This document shows, in pieces, positions 26,947-35,008 of a DNA stretch of 58,187 nucleotides. The notes under the pieces were generated by a model, which did not search any database, was not told where the DNA came from, and saw only the letters and a list, made by a program, of their open reading frames with translations. This DNA is from a virus, in the IMG/VR virus record IMGVR_UViG_3300021368_000348, positions 1 to 58,187 of that record. One strand, 5' to 3'. The number at the start of each line of letters is the position of its first letter. Positions within the stretch are counted from its first letter, which is position 1. A program made the position numbers and the translations under genes.

Positions 26947-29900
26947 GTGTCAGCATCGAGCATTCCACTAAAAATCAAAAATTCGAATGGTGACCTACAG
27001 GAATTCACTCCGGCGGAAGAGAACTATCTTGCGTTCGCAGTGGGACAAGCATTGGCGTCTGCAGCGTCCAATGATGTCGGTAATATAAGTTTAACTGGTA
27101 ACGTGAACATTGGTTCTTTCGTTGACACCTTCTATAATGAGGTCACCGGAACTCACCCAGCTTCACAAATAACTTCATCTACTACAACCACTACACTAAC
27201 TCAGGTGGGTGGTCCAGCAGATGAATCCGGTGCAGACTTTGTACGCCCTGTAGGATACTACGACGGAACTAACCCTGGCTTCTACGAAATGGTAGACCCA
27301 GATGTAACCGCGTTAGCCAATCGTGTTCTGAGTAATCTTGCACAGAATGATTACGTAGGAACCTTTAAACTAGCATCTTCCAGCCCAGGCGCTGATTACA
27401 CATTGTTCATAGGAAATGTGTTTCAGGATACCCGTGGGGATGGAACATCAACTTCTTACAACATTTATCTACGTAACAATATGTCTGCGATTGCGGCAGT
27501 TCGTCCAGTTGCGACTCGTTACGACGTTAATGGAGACTTCGACGGTTTCCAAGAGATGAGTGATGCACAAATCCAATACACTATTGGTCAGCGCATCAAG
27601 ACTCTACGTGCGACTTCAGGCAACATTGGTTCATACCAGTTGCGTTCTTCAACGCAAGGTGTACCTACTGCCCCAGGCACTTGGAAGTCCGTAGGTTCTG
27701 CAATCAACACTACTCGTGAAATTGCAGACCAGTCATATGCTCGTACTCGTAACTCTGCATATGTACGTACTCGTGTTTCTGCATACACTCGTGACCGTAC
27801 CTCTACATACGCCCGAGTTTCTACTCGTACCAGTACTCGCGACTTTGCAGGTAACTACGTAGGTAACTATACTCGCGATTTCACAGGTAACTACTCACGC
27901 AACTTTGCGGGTGAGTACACAGGTGACTTCGTAGGTAACTATTCTCGCACTCGTAACAGTGCATATTCACGTGACCGTGTGACCAACTTCTCACGTACTT
28001 TTACTGGCGAATACATCCTAAACCGTCAGTCAACGTATACTCGTGTACGTCTACAGGCGTTCACTGGTGGATTTACTGGTTACTATTCTCGTGCACGTGT
28101 CTCTGTCTATACTCGTAACAGAATAACAGATTTCGCAGGATACTACACTCGTAACCGTGTATCCACATATGCCCGTGGCCGTGTTTCTTCTTACGCAGGT
28201 ACTTACTCACGCAACCGCGTTAGTGCCTATGCAGGAACTTACACACGTACTCGTGTATCATCTTACTCAGGAACATACGCTCGTACTCGTAACTCTGCAT
28301 ATGCGGGGACTTACACGCGTACACGCGTTTCTGCATACTCAGGTACTTACTCACGCACACGCGTTTCTGCATATGCTGCAGATTATACTCGCGTTCGTGC
28401 GACTAACTACACTCGCGACCGTGTAACTAACTTTGCAGGTGTTTACTCACGCGCACGTGTATCGACATATGTTCGCAACCGTGTTACAGACTTTGCGGGT
28501 AACTTTATTGGTAACTATGCACGTAACTTCGTAGGAAACTATGCTCGCAACTTCGTAGGAAACTACGCACGTGCGTTCGCTGGTAACTACGTAGGTAATT
28601 ACGCTCGTACTTCTACTCGCACATCAACTCGTACTCGTTACTCAGCTTATGCACGTACTTCAACACGTACTCGTGTATCTGCTTACACTCGCGACCGTGT
28701 TACAAACTTTGCGGGTAACTTTATTGGTAACTATGCACGTGATTTCGTTGGAAACTTTGTAGGTAACTACGCACGTAACTTTGCTGGGGACTTTGCAGGT
28801 AACTATGTTGGTAACTATGCGAGAGACTTCGTAGGCGATTTCGTAGGTAACTATGCACGTAACTTTGTTGGTAACTACGGCGGTAACTTCGTCGGTAACT
28901 ATGCAACTACATTTACGGGTGACTTCGTAGGTAACTACGCTCGCGGTTTCGTTGGAAACTATGCACGTAACTTTGTTGGTAACTACACTAGAAACTTTGC
29001 CGGTAACTTCGTAGGTAACTACGCTCGCGGTTTCGCAGGAGACTTTGCAGGTAACTTCGTTGGTGATTATGCACGTACTCGTGCGACCAACTATACGCGT
29101 AACCGTGTTTCTGCTTACGCACGTACTCGTGCAACCAATTACACCCGTACTCGTAACTCTGCGTACACTCGTACGTCTACTCGTACTCGTTACAGCGCAT
29201 ATGCACGTACTTCGACTCGTACGTCTACTCGTACTCTAAGTTACACTCGTACTCTGTACTACACTGGTAACTACGCTAACGCATATACTCGTAACCGTAC
29301 TCAGACATTTACTGCAACTGGTACCTACACTCGTACTTTATACTACGCGGGTGACTTTACTGGAAACTACACCCGTAATGTTACTTACACTGGTAACTAT
29401 ACCCGTACATTGACTTACACTGGTGACTTCGTAGGTAACTACACTCGTGGTGTCACTTATACTGGTAACTACACTCGTGGTGGCCCAGTAACATATACTG
29501 GCGACTATATTCGTTACCAGAACCCATATGACACCGTAAACTATTATATCGGTAACTATATCGGCGGTGGTGCTACCTACGCTGGTAACTTTGTTGGTAA
29601 CTACACCAGCGCATATGCAGGCGCAGGTGGTGGTCGAGTATCTTCATATACTCGATATGTTTATCCATCTGGTCTACAGTATTATACTCGTTCGTTCGGT
29701 ACAACCACCTATTATACGCGTACATCGACTCGTACGTCAACTCGTAACTCAACTGGTGCAGGCACGGATTATACTGGTGCATACACTCGTTCGGCAGCGT
29801 TGTACTACACTGGTAACTATATCGGTACTGTTACTGAGACTTACACTCGTAACCGCGCAGCGACATTAGACTACACTCGTACTCGTGTCACTAACTACAC

Positions 29901-31647
29901 TGCAACAGGTACGTATACTCGTGGCCGTGCGGCGACACTAGACTACACTCGCAACAGTACTCGTACTTCAACCAATACTGGTTACTACACACGAACGTTG
30001 TATTATGTTGGTGACTTCACAGGAAACTACGCACGTAACTTTGTTGCCGATTACACTCGTACTGGTTACTACACACGTACTGGATACTACGCAGGTGACT
30101 TCGTAGGAAACTATGCGCGTGGATTTGCAGGTGACTTCGTAGGAAACTATGGTCGTTCATTCATTGGCGATTACGTAGGTGACTTCGTAGGAAACTATGC
30201 GCGTACATTCGTTGGTGATTACGTAGGTAACTTTGTTGGTAACTACGCACGTACTTCAACACGCACATCGACTCGCACACGTTACTCAGCATATGCCCGT
30301 ACACGCGTAACTAACTACGCTGGCGCATACTCACGTACTCGTACATCAGCCTACGCTCGTACTCGTAACTCGGCTTACTCGCGTACTCGTATAACTAACT
30401 ACGTTGGTGATTTCACCCGTACGTCAACTCGTACTTCGACTCGTAACCGTTACTCTGCATACGCAAGAACTCGTGTAACTAACTACGTTGGTGATTTCAC
30501 TCGAACATCTACTCGTACGTCAACTCGTACACGTGGTTCTGCTTACGCACGTACTCGTGCAACCAATTATGTTGGTGATTTCACCAGAGACCGCGTAACT
30601 AACTTCGCAGGTAACTTCGTAGGTAACTACAGCCGCAACTTTGCGGGTAACTATGTAGGTAACTACGCTCGCGCATTTGCAGGTGACTTCGCTGGTAACT
30701 TCGTTGGTGAGTACACTCGTACGTCTACTCGTACTCGTTACAGTGCATACGCAAGAACTCGTGTATCTGCATACAGCCGTACTCGTGGTTCCGCATATAC
30801 TCGTGACCGTGTAACTAACTTTGCAGGTGACTTCGCAGGAAACTATGCACGTACATTCACTGGAAACTACTCACGCAACTTTGCGGGTAACTTCATCGGT
30901 GATTATGTCGGTAACTTCACTGGTAACTACGTAGGCAACTACAACCGTGGTTTCGTCGGTGAGTACACTGGCGCATATACTCGTCAATTCGGTGGTAACT
31001 ATGTGGGTAACTACAGCCGCGGATTTGTTGGTGAGTACACTGGTGCATATTCTCGTAACTTCGGTGGAAACTACGTAGGTAACTACACTCGTGGATTCGT
31101 TGGAGAATACGCAGGTACTTACAACCGTACATTCGCAGGTGAGTACACTCGTGGGTTCACTGGTAACTATGCAAGACAGTTTGCAGGCGACTTCGCTGGT
31201 AACTACTCTCGCACGTTCGCTGGAGAATACGCAGGAACTTATAACCGTGACTTCGTAGGCGACTTTACTGGTAACTATGCACGTACATTTGCAGGTAACT
31301 ACATCCGCAACCGTGTCTCTGCATACGCTGGTAACTTCGTAGGAAACTACACACGTGACTTCATCGGTAACTACTCACGTAACTCAACCGATGTATTCTC
31401 ACGTACTCGCGTCTCTGCATACGCAAGACTACGTACCTCTGCTTACTCTGCAGATTATGGTAGAACTCGCGTATCAACTTACGCAGGTAACTATACTGGC
31501 GACTACGCCCGTGACTTCACTGGTAACTACTCACGTGATTTCACTGGTAACTACAGTCGCGCATTTGTCGGTAACTATGTTGGTGCAACTCTCCAGCCTA
31601 CTTACCAGACGGTTGAAGGTTATACTCTATACGTAAGGATTGCATAA
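26947..31647 (+). CDS. Giant tetrapeptide-repeat virion protein
   Basis: 1,566 residues from a GTG start. Residues 1-~260 are a non-repetitive head (IPLKIKNSNGDLQEFTPAEENYLAF, then SFVDTFYNEVTGTHP), a pattern I associate with structural proteins of marine T4-like phages, and this supports the GTG. Residues ~262-1545 consist of about 320 four-residue units with consensus [Y/F/R/S]-[small]-[G/R/S/T]-[N/T/D/A], for example FVGN-YARN-FVGN and STRT-STRT-RVSA-YTRD. The composition is almost restricted to R, T, Y, F, V, A, G, N, S and D; lysine, cysteine, histidine and tryptophan are virtually absent. A less regular glycine-rich hinge is at nt ~29490-29720. The C-terminal ~20 residues are ordinary sequence. 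I know no described fold for this repeat; a beta-solenoid-like fibre is a guess. Confidence 0.82.
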   Translation: MSASSIPLKIKNSNGDLQEFTPAEENYLAFAVGQALASAASNDVGNISLTGNVNIGSFVDTFYNEVTGTHPASQITSSTTTTTLTQVGGPADESGADFVRPVGYYDGTNPGFYEMVDPDVTALANRVLSNLAQNDYVGTFKLASSSPGADYTLFIGNVFQDTRGDGTSTSYNIYLRNNMSAIAAVRPVATRYDVNGDFDGFQEMSDAQIQYTIGQRIKTLRATSGNIGSYQLRSSTQGVPTAPGTWKSVGSAINTTREIADQSYARTRNSAYVRTRVSAYTRDRTSTYARVSTRTSTRDFAGNYVGNYTRDFTGNYSRNFAGEYTGDFVGNYSRTRNSAYSRDRVTNFSRTFTGEYILNRQSTYTRVRLQAFTGGFTGYYSRARVSVYTRNRITDFAGYYTRNRVSTYARGRVSSYAGTYSRNRVSAYAGTYTRTRVSSYSGTYARTRNSAYAGTYTRTRVSAYSGTYSRTRVSAYAADYTRVRATNYTRDRVTNFAGVYSRARVSTYVRNRVTDFAGNFIGNYARNFVGNYARNFVGNYARAFAGNYVGNYARTSTRTSTRTRYSAYARTSTRTRVSAYTRDRVTNFAGNFIGNYARDFVGNFVGNYARNFAGDFAGNYVGNYARDFVGDFVGNYARNFVGNYGGNFVGNYATTFTGDFVGNYARGFVGNYARNFVGNYTRNFAGNFVGNYARGFAGDFAGNFVGDYARTRATNYTRNRVSAYARTRATNYTRTRNSAYTRTSTRTRYSAYARTSTRTSTRTLSYTRTLYYTGNYANAYTRNRTQTFTATGTYTRTLYYAGDFTGNYTRNVTYTGNYTRTLTYTGDFVGNYTRGVTYTGNYTRGGPVTYTGDYIRYQNPYDTVNYYIGNYIGGGATYAGNFVGNYTSAYAGAGGGRVSSYTRYVYPSGLQYYTRSFGTTTYYTRTSTRTSTRNSTGAGTDYTGAYTRSAALYYTGNYIGTVTETYTRNRAATLDYTRTRVTNYTATGTYTRGRAATLDYTRNSTRTSTNTGYYTRTLYYVGDFTGNYARNFVADYTRTGYYTRTGYYAGDFVGNYARGFAGDFVGNYGRSFIGDYVGDFVGNYARTFVGDYVGNFVGNYARTSTRTSTRTRYSAYARTRVTNYAGAYSRTRTSAYARTRNSAYSRTRITNYVGDFTRTSTRTSTRNRYSAYARTRVTNYVGDFTRTSTRTSTRTRGSAYARTRATNYVGDFTRDRVTNFAGNFVGNYSRNFAGNYVGNYARAFAGDFAGNFVGEYTRTSTRTRYSAYARTRVSAYSRTRGSAYTRDRVTNFAGDFAGNYARTFTGNYSRNFAGNFIGDYVGNFTGNYVGNYNRGFVGEYTGAYTRQFGGNYVGNYSRGFVGEYTGAYSRNFGGNYVGNYTRGFVGEYAGTYNRTFAGEYTRGFTGNYARQFAGDFAGNYSRTFAGEYAGTYNRDFVGDFTGNYARTFAGNYIRNRVSAYAGNFVGNYTRDFIGNYSRNSTDVFSRTRVSAYARLRTSAYSADYGRTRVSTYAGNYTGDYARDFTGNYSRDFTGNYSRAFVGNYVGATLQPTYQTVEGYTLYVRIA
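27730..31583 (+). repeat. 12-bp-periodic repeats encoding tetrapeptide units
   Basis: About 3.85 kb of short direct repeats in multiples of 12 nt (for example gtaggtaactac and cgtactcgt-rich blocks). Synonymous bases differ between copies even where the peptides are the same. Confidence 0.88.
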
Positions 31648-31668
31648 TCCTCACAAATAGTGTATAAT
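31640..31668 (+). promoter_or_regulatory. Possible sigma70-type promoter TTGCAT-N17-TATAAT
   Basis: TTGCAT at 31640-31645 and TATAAT at 31663-31668, separated by 17 nt, overlapping the stop codon of the repeat protein. The spacing and -10 box are near consensus. The predicted start (~31675) lies right before the hairpin at 31677. The following three-gene unit has no late-promoter box, so this may be its promoter, or chance in AT-rich sequence. Confidence 0.4.
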
Positions 31669-31676
31669 AGATACTA

Positions 31677-31706
31677 AAGTGGGTCAGTAATGGCCCACTT
31701 ATTTTT
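31677..31706 (+). terminator. Rho-independent terminator after tetrapeptide-repeat gene
   Basis: AAGTGGGTCA-gtaa-TGGCCCACTT: a 10-bp stem with one G-U pair and a 4-nt loop, followed by ATTTTTAT. It ends the transcript of the giant repeat gene. Confidence 0.75.
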
Positions 31707-31752
31707 ATACTATATACGATTGACTTGAATTGATTTTTTGGAGAATGACTTA

Positions 31753-32214
31753 ATGAGTTACAGAAGATGGATGGATAACGCGTTCTGGGAGACAGATGCA
31801 AAAGAACAACTAAACTGCATCCTAGAAATGGAAGACGATGTTGGTCGAGTTACCCGTCAGGTAATGTTATTAAATAGGTTCGATAAGGACGGTAATCCTA
31901 ACGAACTTTTTGATGAGGTGGTATCATCACTAGGTGAAGAAACCATTGACAAAGAAACAACGGACCGTGTTACTCGAAAAGAAGCCGAGGCCGAAGAAGA
32001 AAAACAACGTGACCTTGAACATCGAAAGGCGCGTAAATTAGAGAAGTTGTTCAACTACAAATTAGAGGCGTTCGAAGTCGATGAGATTAAGAACTCCAAA
32101 AACCGTAAGTTGAAGGCAAAACTACGTCGTGCGAAGTCACGTATCGAAGTAGACTTATACTCTATTATGATTCTTCAAGAAGTCTTAGAGGCAGAGGCAA
32201 ATGGCGCAGAGTAA
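31753..32214 (+). CDS. Small helical charged protein, unknown function
   Basis: A 153-aa protein starting MSYRRWMDNAFWETD, dominated by charged helices (EAEAEEEKQRDLEHRKARKL, then KAKLRRAKSRIEVDLYSIMILQEVLEAEA). The start is ATG 31753 behind GGAG at 31740-31743. A TTG at 31738 is in frame but would leave no ribosome site. It overlaps the next gene by 14 nt and begins a unit of three genes (this, a glycosyltransferase, an oxygenase). I do not recognise the family; a helical adaptor or regulator of the following enzymes is possible. Confidence 0.6.
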   Translation: MSYRRWMDNAFWETDAKEQLNCILEMEDDVGRVTRQVMLLNRFDKDGNPNELFDEVVSSLGEETIDKETTDRVTRKEAEAEEEKQRDLEHRKARKLEKLFNYKLEAFEVDEIKNSKNRKLKAKLRRAKSRIEVDLYSIMILQEVLEAEANGAE

Positions 32215-32938
32215 AGGTTTCGTTATTGTCGCATCACAGAAACATAACTTTTATCTGTATGCGGTTAACTTGGCAGAATCAATTCGAGACTTCTATGAAC
32301 CAGAAGACGAATGTAAAATCTGTCTAGTAACAGAAGAAAGATTTTTAGACGACCGTGGTCGTGAAGTTGCAGATGATATTATCTTTTGTGACGACCACTA
32401 TCGTGCAAAATTATGGGGCATGGCTAAGTCACCTTATGACCTAACCATGTACATTGACGCTGACATGGAGTGTGAACACGAAGACATCGTTAAAGTGTGG
32501 GATGAGATGAAAGACCACGATGTGGTATTCTCCGCATTAACCGATGACCGTGATTACATCTATGCAGAACGTGACTTCGATACACCGGAAGGTAAGGCGA
32601 AGTTTACATTATGTGGAGGTGTCTGTCTATATGATATGTCCAAACCAATTGTACGTGAATTCATGCAAGACTGGTGGGACTTAACGTATAAACAGATGAA
32701 TGACACTTGGTGGCCCAATGGGTATGCGGACAGTCTCAAGTCTTGGGACCAGTTCTCACTCTGGTGGTTGACTGAGAAAGAAGAAAAGTATAAGGATCTC
32801 AAAGTCGGTATCTTTGATGACGACTTGAGATGGAACTATTACAACGCCCTTAACTGGGCAATAACAAAACCTGAATCAGGGCCAGTGATTTTAAGACACT
32901 TCTCTGCAGGTTTGAATAAGGACACACCAATCGTATGA
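32201..32938 (+). CDS. GT8-like glycosyltransferase
   Basis: A 245-aa protein with the layout of GT8-type retaining transferases: N-terminal GFVIVASQKHNFYLYAVNLAESI, a KLWGMAKSPYDLTMYIDADMEC segment in which DAD (residues 86-88) is the metal-binding DxD, then FTLCGGVCLYDMSKP and WDQFSLWWL motifs typical of the acceptor side. It differs from the two GT2-like enzymes, so it was recruited separately. It overlaps the upstream helical gene by 14 nt and the downstream oxygenase by 4 nt. Soluble, with no membrane helix. The acceptor is unknown; the tetrapeptide-repeat protein (Ser/Thr/Tyr/Asn-rich) is the plausible neighbour. Confidence 0.75.
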   Translation: MAQSKGFVIVASQKHNFYLYAVNLAESIRDFYEPEDECKICLVTEERFLDDRGREVADDIIFCDDHYRAKLWGMAKSPYDLTMYIDADMECEHEDIVKVWDEMKDHDVVFSALTDDRDYIYAERDFDTPEGKAKFTLCGGVCLYDMSKPIVREFMQDWWDLTYKQMNDTWWPNGYADSLKSWDQFSLWWLTEKEEKYKDLKVGIFDDDLRWNYYNALNWAITKPESGPVILRHFSAGLNKDTPIV

Positions 32939-33645
32939 CACAGGTAAATGACCAATATCTGAAGCATGTCGAAGTCAATAATCCAGAACTTCTGGCAATT
33001 CTTGATGAGTATGCTCAATTGCACAAGTGGAGAGGTTTCCAAGATAACGTCTACTGTACTGCAATGGAACACGCACGTCAACGTCCTTATTACGTTGGCG
33101 AAAACTACATGAATGAGGTTGTATCTCAGGGTGCTGGACATGACGGTTTTCCTGAGCACCTACTAGGTTACAATCTAAAGTTGGCAGACAAGTCACACGC
33201 AATCTTTGAAAAGGATGCGGACCCAGTATTTAAACGTGACTTTACTCATCACCTTGCGGACCTAAATGACCGCATGATGAATTTCTTGTCAACCAAGCAT
33301 AATGCGTTGACTGCAGTATATCCACCAGAAGGTTTCATCTCGTGGCACAATAATCAGAACGCTCCTGGCTTTAACTTAATCTTCTCTTACTCAGAAGACG
33401 GCCAGGGTTACTTCGATTATATCCATCCAGTGACCAAAGAAGTTGTTCGTTGTCAAGATGAGCCAGGAAAGTGGACATGTAAGGCAGCATACTTCGGTTC
33501 ATTTGATGAGCCAGAGAAGAGACTATATCACGCAGCCTCTGCGAATGATGGATGGAGAACTACTGTTTCTTATATCTTTGACTGGACCGAAGAAGGTGAA
33601 GCCTTCCGTGAAATGGTCCTAGAAGACATCTCTTCACACGTTTAA
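32935..33645 (+). CDS. 2OG-Fe(II) oxygenase family protein (HxN variant)
   Basis: A 236-aa protein of the 2-oxoglutarate/Fe(II) oxygenase type common in marine T4-like phages. Core motif: VYPPEGFISWHNNQNAPG with His138, NLIFSYSEDGQGYFDYI, CQDEPGKWTCKAAYFG, distal His199 (YHAAS) and Arg208 (WRTTVSY), which would bind 2-oxoglutarate. Where canonical enzymes have HxD/E, this one has His138-Asn139-Asn140. A paralogue at 56845-57492 shares all these blocks, including the HNN. It overlaps the GT8-like gene (ATGA) and ends the unit. The substrate is unknown: protein hydroxylation of a virion protein or nucleotide-level chemistry are both possible. Confidence 0.77.
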   Translation: MTQVNDQYLKHVEVNNPELLAILDEYAQLHKWRGFQDNVYCTAMEHARQRPYYVGENYMNEVVSQGAGHDGFPEHLLGYNLKLADKSHAIFEKDADPVFKRDFTHHLADLNDRMMNFLSTKHNALTAVYPPEGFISWHNNQNAPGFNLIFSYSEDGQGYFDYIHPVTKEVVRCQDEPGKWTCKAAYFGSFDEPEKRLYHAASANDGWRTTVSYIFDWTEEGEAFREMVLEDISSHV

Positions 33646-33654
33646 AATAATAAG

Positions 33655-33699
33655 ACCCTAAGTCGTATAAATAGAGGAAAACGTTTATACACTTAGGGT
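33655..33699 (+). promoter_or_regulatory. Inverted repeat enclosing a late promoter
   Basis: Left arm ACCCTAAGT-c-GTATAAA (33655-33671) pairs with right arm TTTATAC-ACTTAGGGT (33684-33699): 16 bp with one bulged C, loop TAGAGGAAAACG containing the only Shine-Dalgarno-like sequence (AGAGGA) for the gene at 33710. The TATAAATA box (33666-33673) lies inside the left arm. No T-run follows, so it is not a standard terminator. Confidence 0.65.
33666..33673 (+). promoter_or_regulatory. T4-type late promoter (TATAAATA) inside hairpin
   Basis: Exact TATAAATA 36 nt ahead of the BppU-like ATG. Transcripts starting here would begin near 33680 and carry only the right arm of the inverted repeat, whereas read-through RNA from upstream would carry both arms. 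Confidence 0.75.
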
Positions 33700-33709
33700 T
33701 CTTACCACA

Positions 33710-34066
33710 ATGGCGCATTACGAAGATTTTACAATTGACCAAGGTTCTGACCTAGCTCTAAAACTAGAACTGGTAAACACCGATGGGTCAACTAAAGATC
33801 TTTCCGGTTACTCGGCTGCAGCGAAGATGAAGAAAAACTTCAACAGTTCTGCAGACGATACCGTGGAGTTCAACGCTGTCATAAGTGCACCACCTGAAAG
33901 TGGTGTACTCTCATTATCTCTTACCAATCTCCAGACCGATGAACTATCTACACGCGGTCGATACGTATATGATGTTGAAATAAGCTATACCGATAGTGAC
34001 GGTAACAACATAATAGAACGCGTATTAGAAGGTAAAATAAAAGTTAACCCTTCAGTAACGAGGTAA
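33710..34066 (+). CDS. BppU-like N-terminal-domain baseplate/fibre protein
   Basis: A 118-aa beta protein with the BppU N-terminal pattern: FTIDQGSDLALKLELVNTDG, LSGYSAAAKMKK, SGVLSLSLTNLQTDELSTRGRYVYDVEIS and the final GKIKVNPSVTR. In lactococcal phages BppU attaches receptor-binding proteins to the baseplate. In T4-like marine phages such stand-alone domains occur in fibre clusters. Followed 5 nt later by another fibre protein, with which it likely forms a unit. Confidence 0.75.
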   Translation: MAHYEDFTIDQGSDLALKLELVNTDGSTKDLSGYSAAAKMKKNFNSSADDTVEFNAVISAPPESGVLSLSLTNLQTDELSTRGRYVYDVEISYTDSDGNNIIERVLEGKIKVNPSVTR

Positions 34067-34071
34067 TACCA

Positions 34072-34932
34072 ATGCCTATACATAGGGTCCCAACAATCAG
34101 CGGTATTCGCACCGACACAACTAGAGTACGACGAATAACAGTCGGCACTCCAATTAATCTTGCGGTGCAGAATTTATCATCTGGTCTTAAAACGTTCGAC
34201 GGTATAGGTGATAAGCCAGGTATTGATGAATTAAAACTAGGTGAGATTGGTATTAATACCCAAGATGGTAAACTTTACATCAAACGAGCATATGATGGTG
34301 TAGAGACGATTGTCGAAATAGGTGCAGGTGGCGGTGGTGATTTAAATGCAACCACTACATTCAATGCATACATCTATACGTCAGACGGAACGTTACAAAC
34401 AATCGAGGGTCCAGACGATGCAACTAACGTATTGCAGTACGACCCAGACCCAAATACTCCGTCACGAATTCAAGTATATTTGAACGGTGTCTTACTCCAT
34501 CAAGGAATAGACTACGTTGCAAACGACGGGACAAGTATTGTCCTAACTCATATTGTAGGTGAAGAGCAAGTTGTCCAAGTTGCAGCCTATAATTCTACTG
34601 GTGTATCCCTAAATAATGACCTAATCATCGATGACCATTTTTCATTGACATTGGGCACGAACGAGGAAACTCGCTTCTATCATAATGGGGTTGACACCAT
34701 CATTAAACATCTAGGGTTTAACGACGGTCAATTCAAAATACAGTATCTTAATGACGAAAGATTTGTTATGGATAGTGGTGGGGTTCAACTATTGGGTCAA
34801 TACAGACTCAATGGCGTAGAGCTTGCAACCAAGACTGACTTTGAGCAACTGAACGCTAGACTTGACGCACTGGATAGTGACATTCAAAGTATTAAGAATT
34901 TAGAGTTAATTCAGAACTTGTTGTCAGAATAA
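34072..34932 (+). CDS. Short tail-fibre/adaptor protein
   Basis: A 286-aa protein assembled from modules common in marine phage fibres: KLGEIGINTQDGKLYIKR (about residues 56-73, the GELxINxxDGKLYxK unit), IQVYLNGVLLHQGIDYVANDG (about 133-153, the VYLNGvLL..G.DY unit) with a beta tail, and a terminal coiled coil (DFEQLNARLDALDSDIQSIKNLELIQNLL). Probably joins the BppU-like protein and the large fibres, or is a small trimeric fibre itself. Confidence 0.72.
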   Translation: MPIHRVPTISGIRTDTTRVRRITVGTPINLAVQNLSSGLKTFDGIGDKPGIDELKLGEIGINTQDGKLYIKRAYDGVETIVEIGAGGGGDLNATTTFNAYIYTSDGTLQTIEGPDDATNVLQYDPDPNTPSRIQVYLNGVLLHQGIDYVANDGTSIVLTHIVGEEQVVQVAAYNSTGVSLNNDLIIDDHFSLTLGTNEETRFYHNGVDTIIKHLGFNDGQFKIQYLNDERFVMDSGGVQLLGQYRLNGVELATKTDFEQLNARLDALDSDIQSIKNLELIQNLLSE

Positions 34933-34964
34933 CGCGTATAATGTCTGCTCAAACTCGTTTTTAA

Positions 34965-34972
34965 TATAAATA
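34965..34972 (+). promoter_or_regulatory. T4-type late promoter (TATAAATA)
   Basis: Exact TATAAATA in the 76-nt gap before the small gene at 35009. A GAAGGT sequence shortly before the ATG is the probable Shine-Dalgarno. Confidence 0.78.
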
Positions 34973-35008
34973 AAATCAGTATATTAACTGACCCTAGTAT
35001 TCGAAGGT

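Noticed and set aside
31738-31752. Upstream TTG start for the 31753 gene
   Set aside because: The GGAG sequence falls inside this extension and is well placed for ATG 31753.
34937-34942. TATAAT -10-like box before the gene at 35009
   Set aside because: No acceptable -35 at 16-18 nt, and a perfect TATAAATA late box lies closer to the gene.
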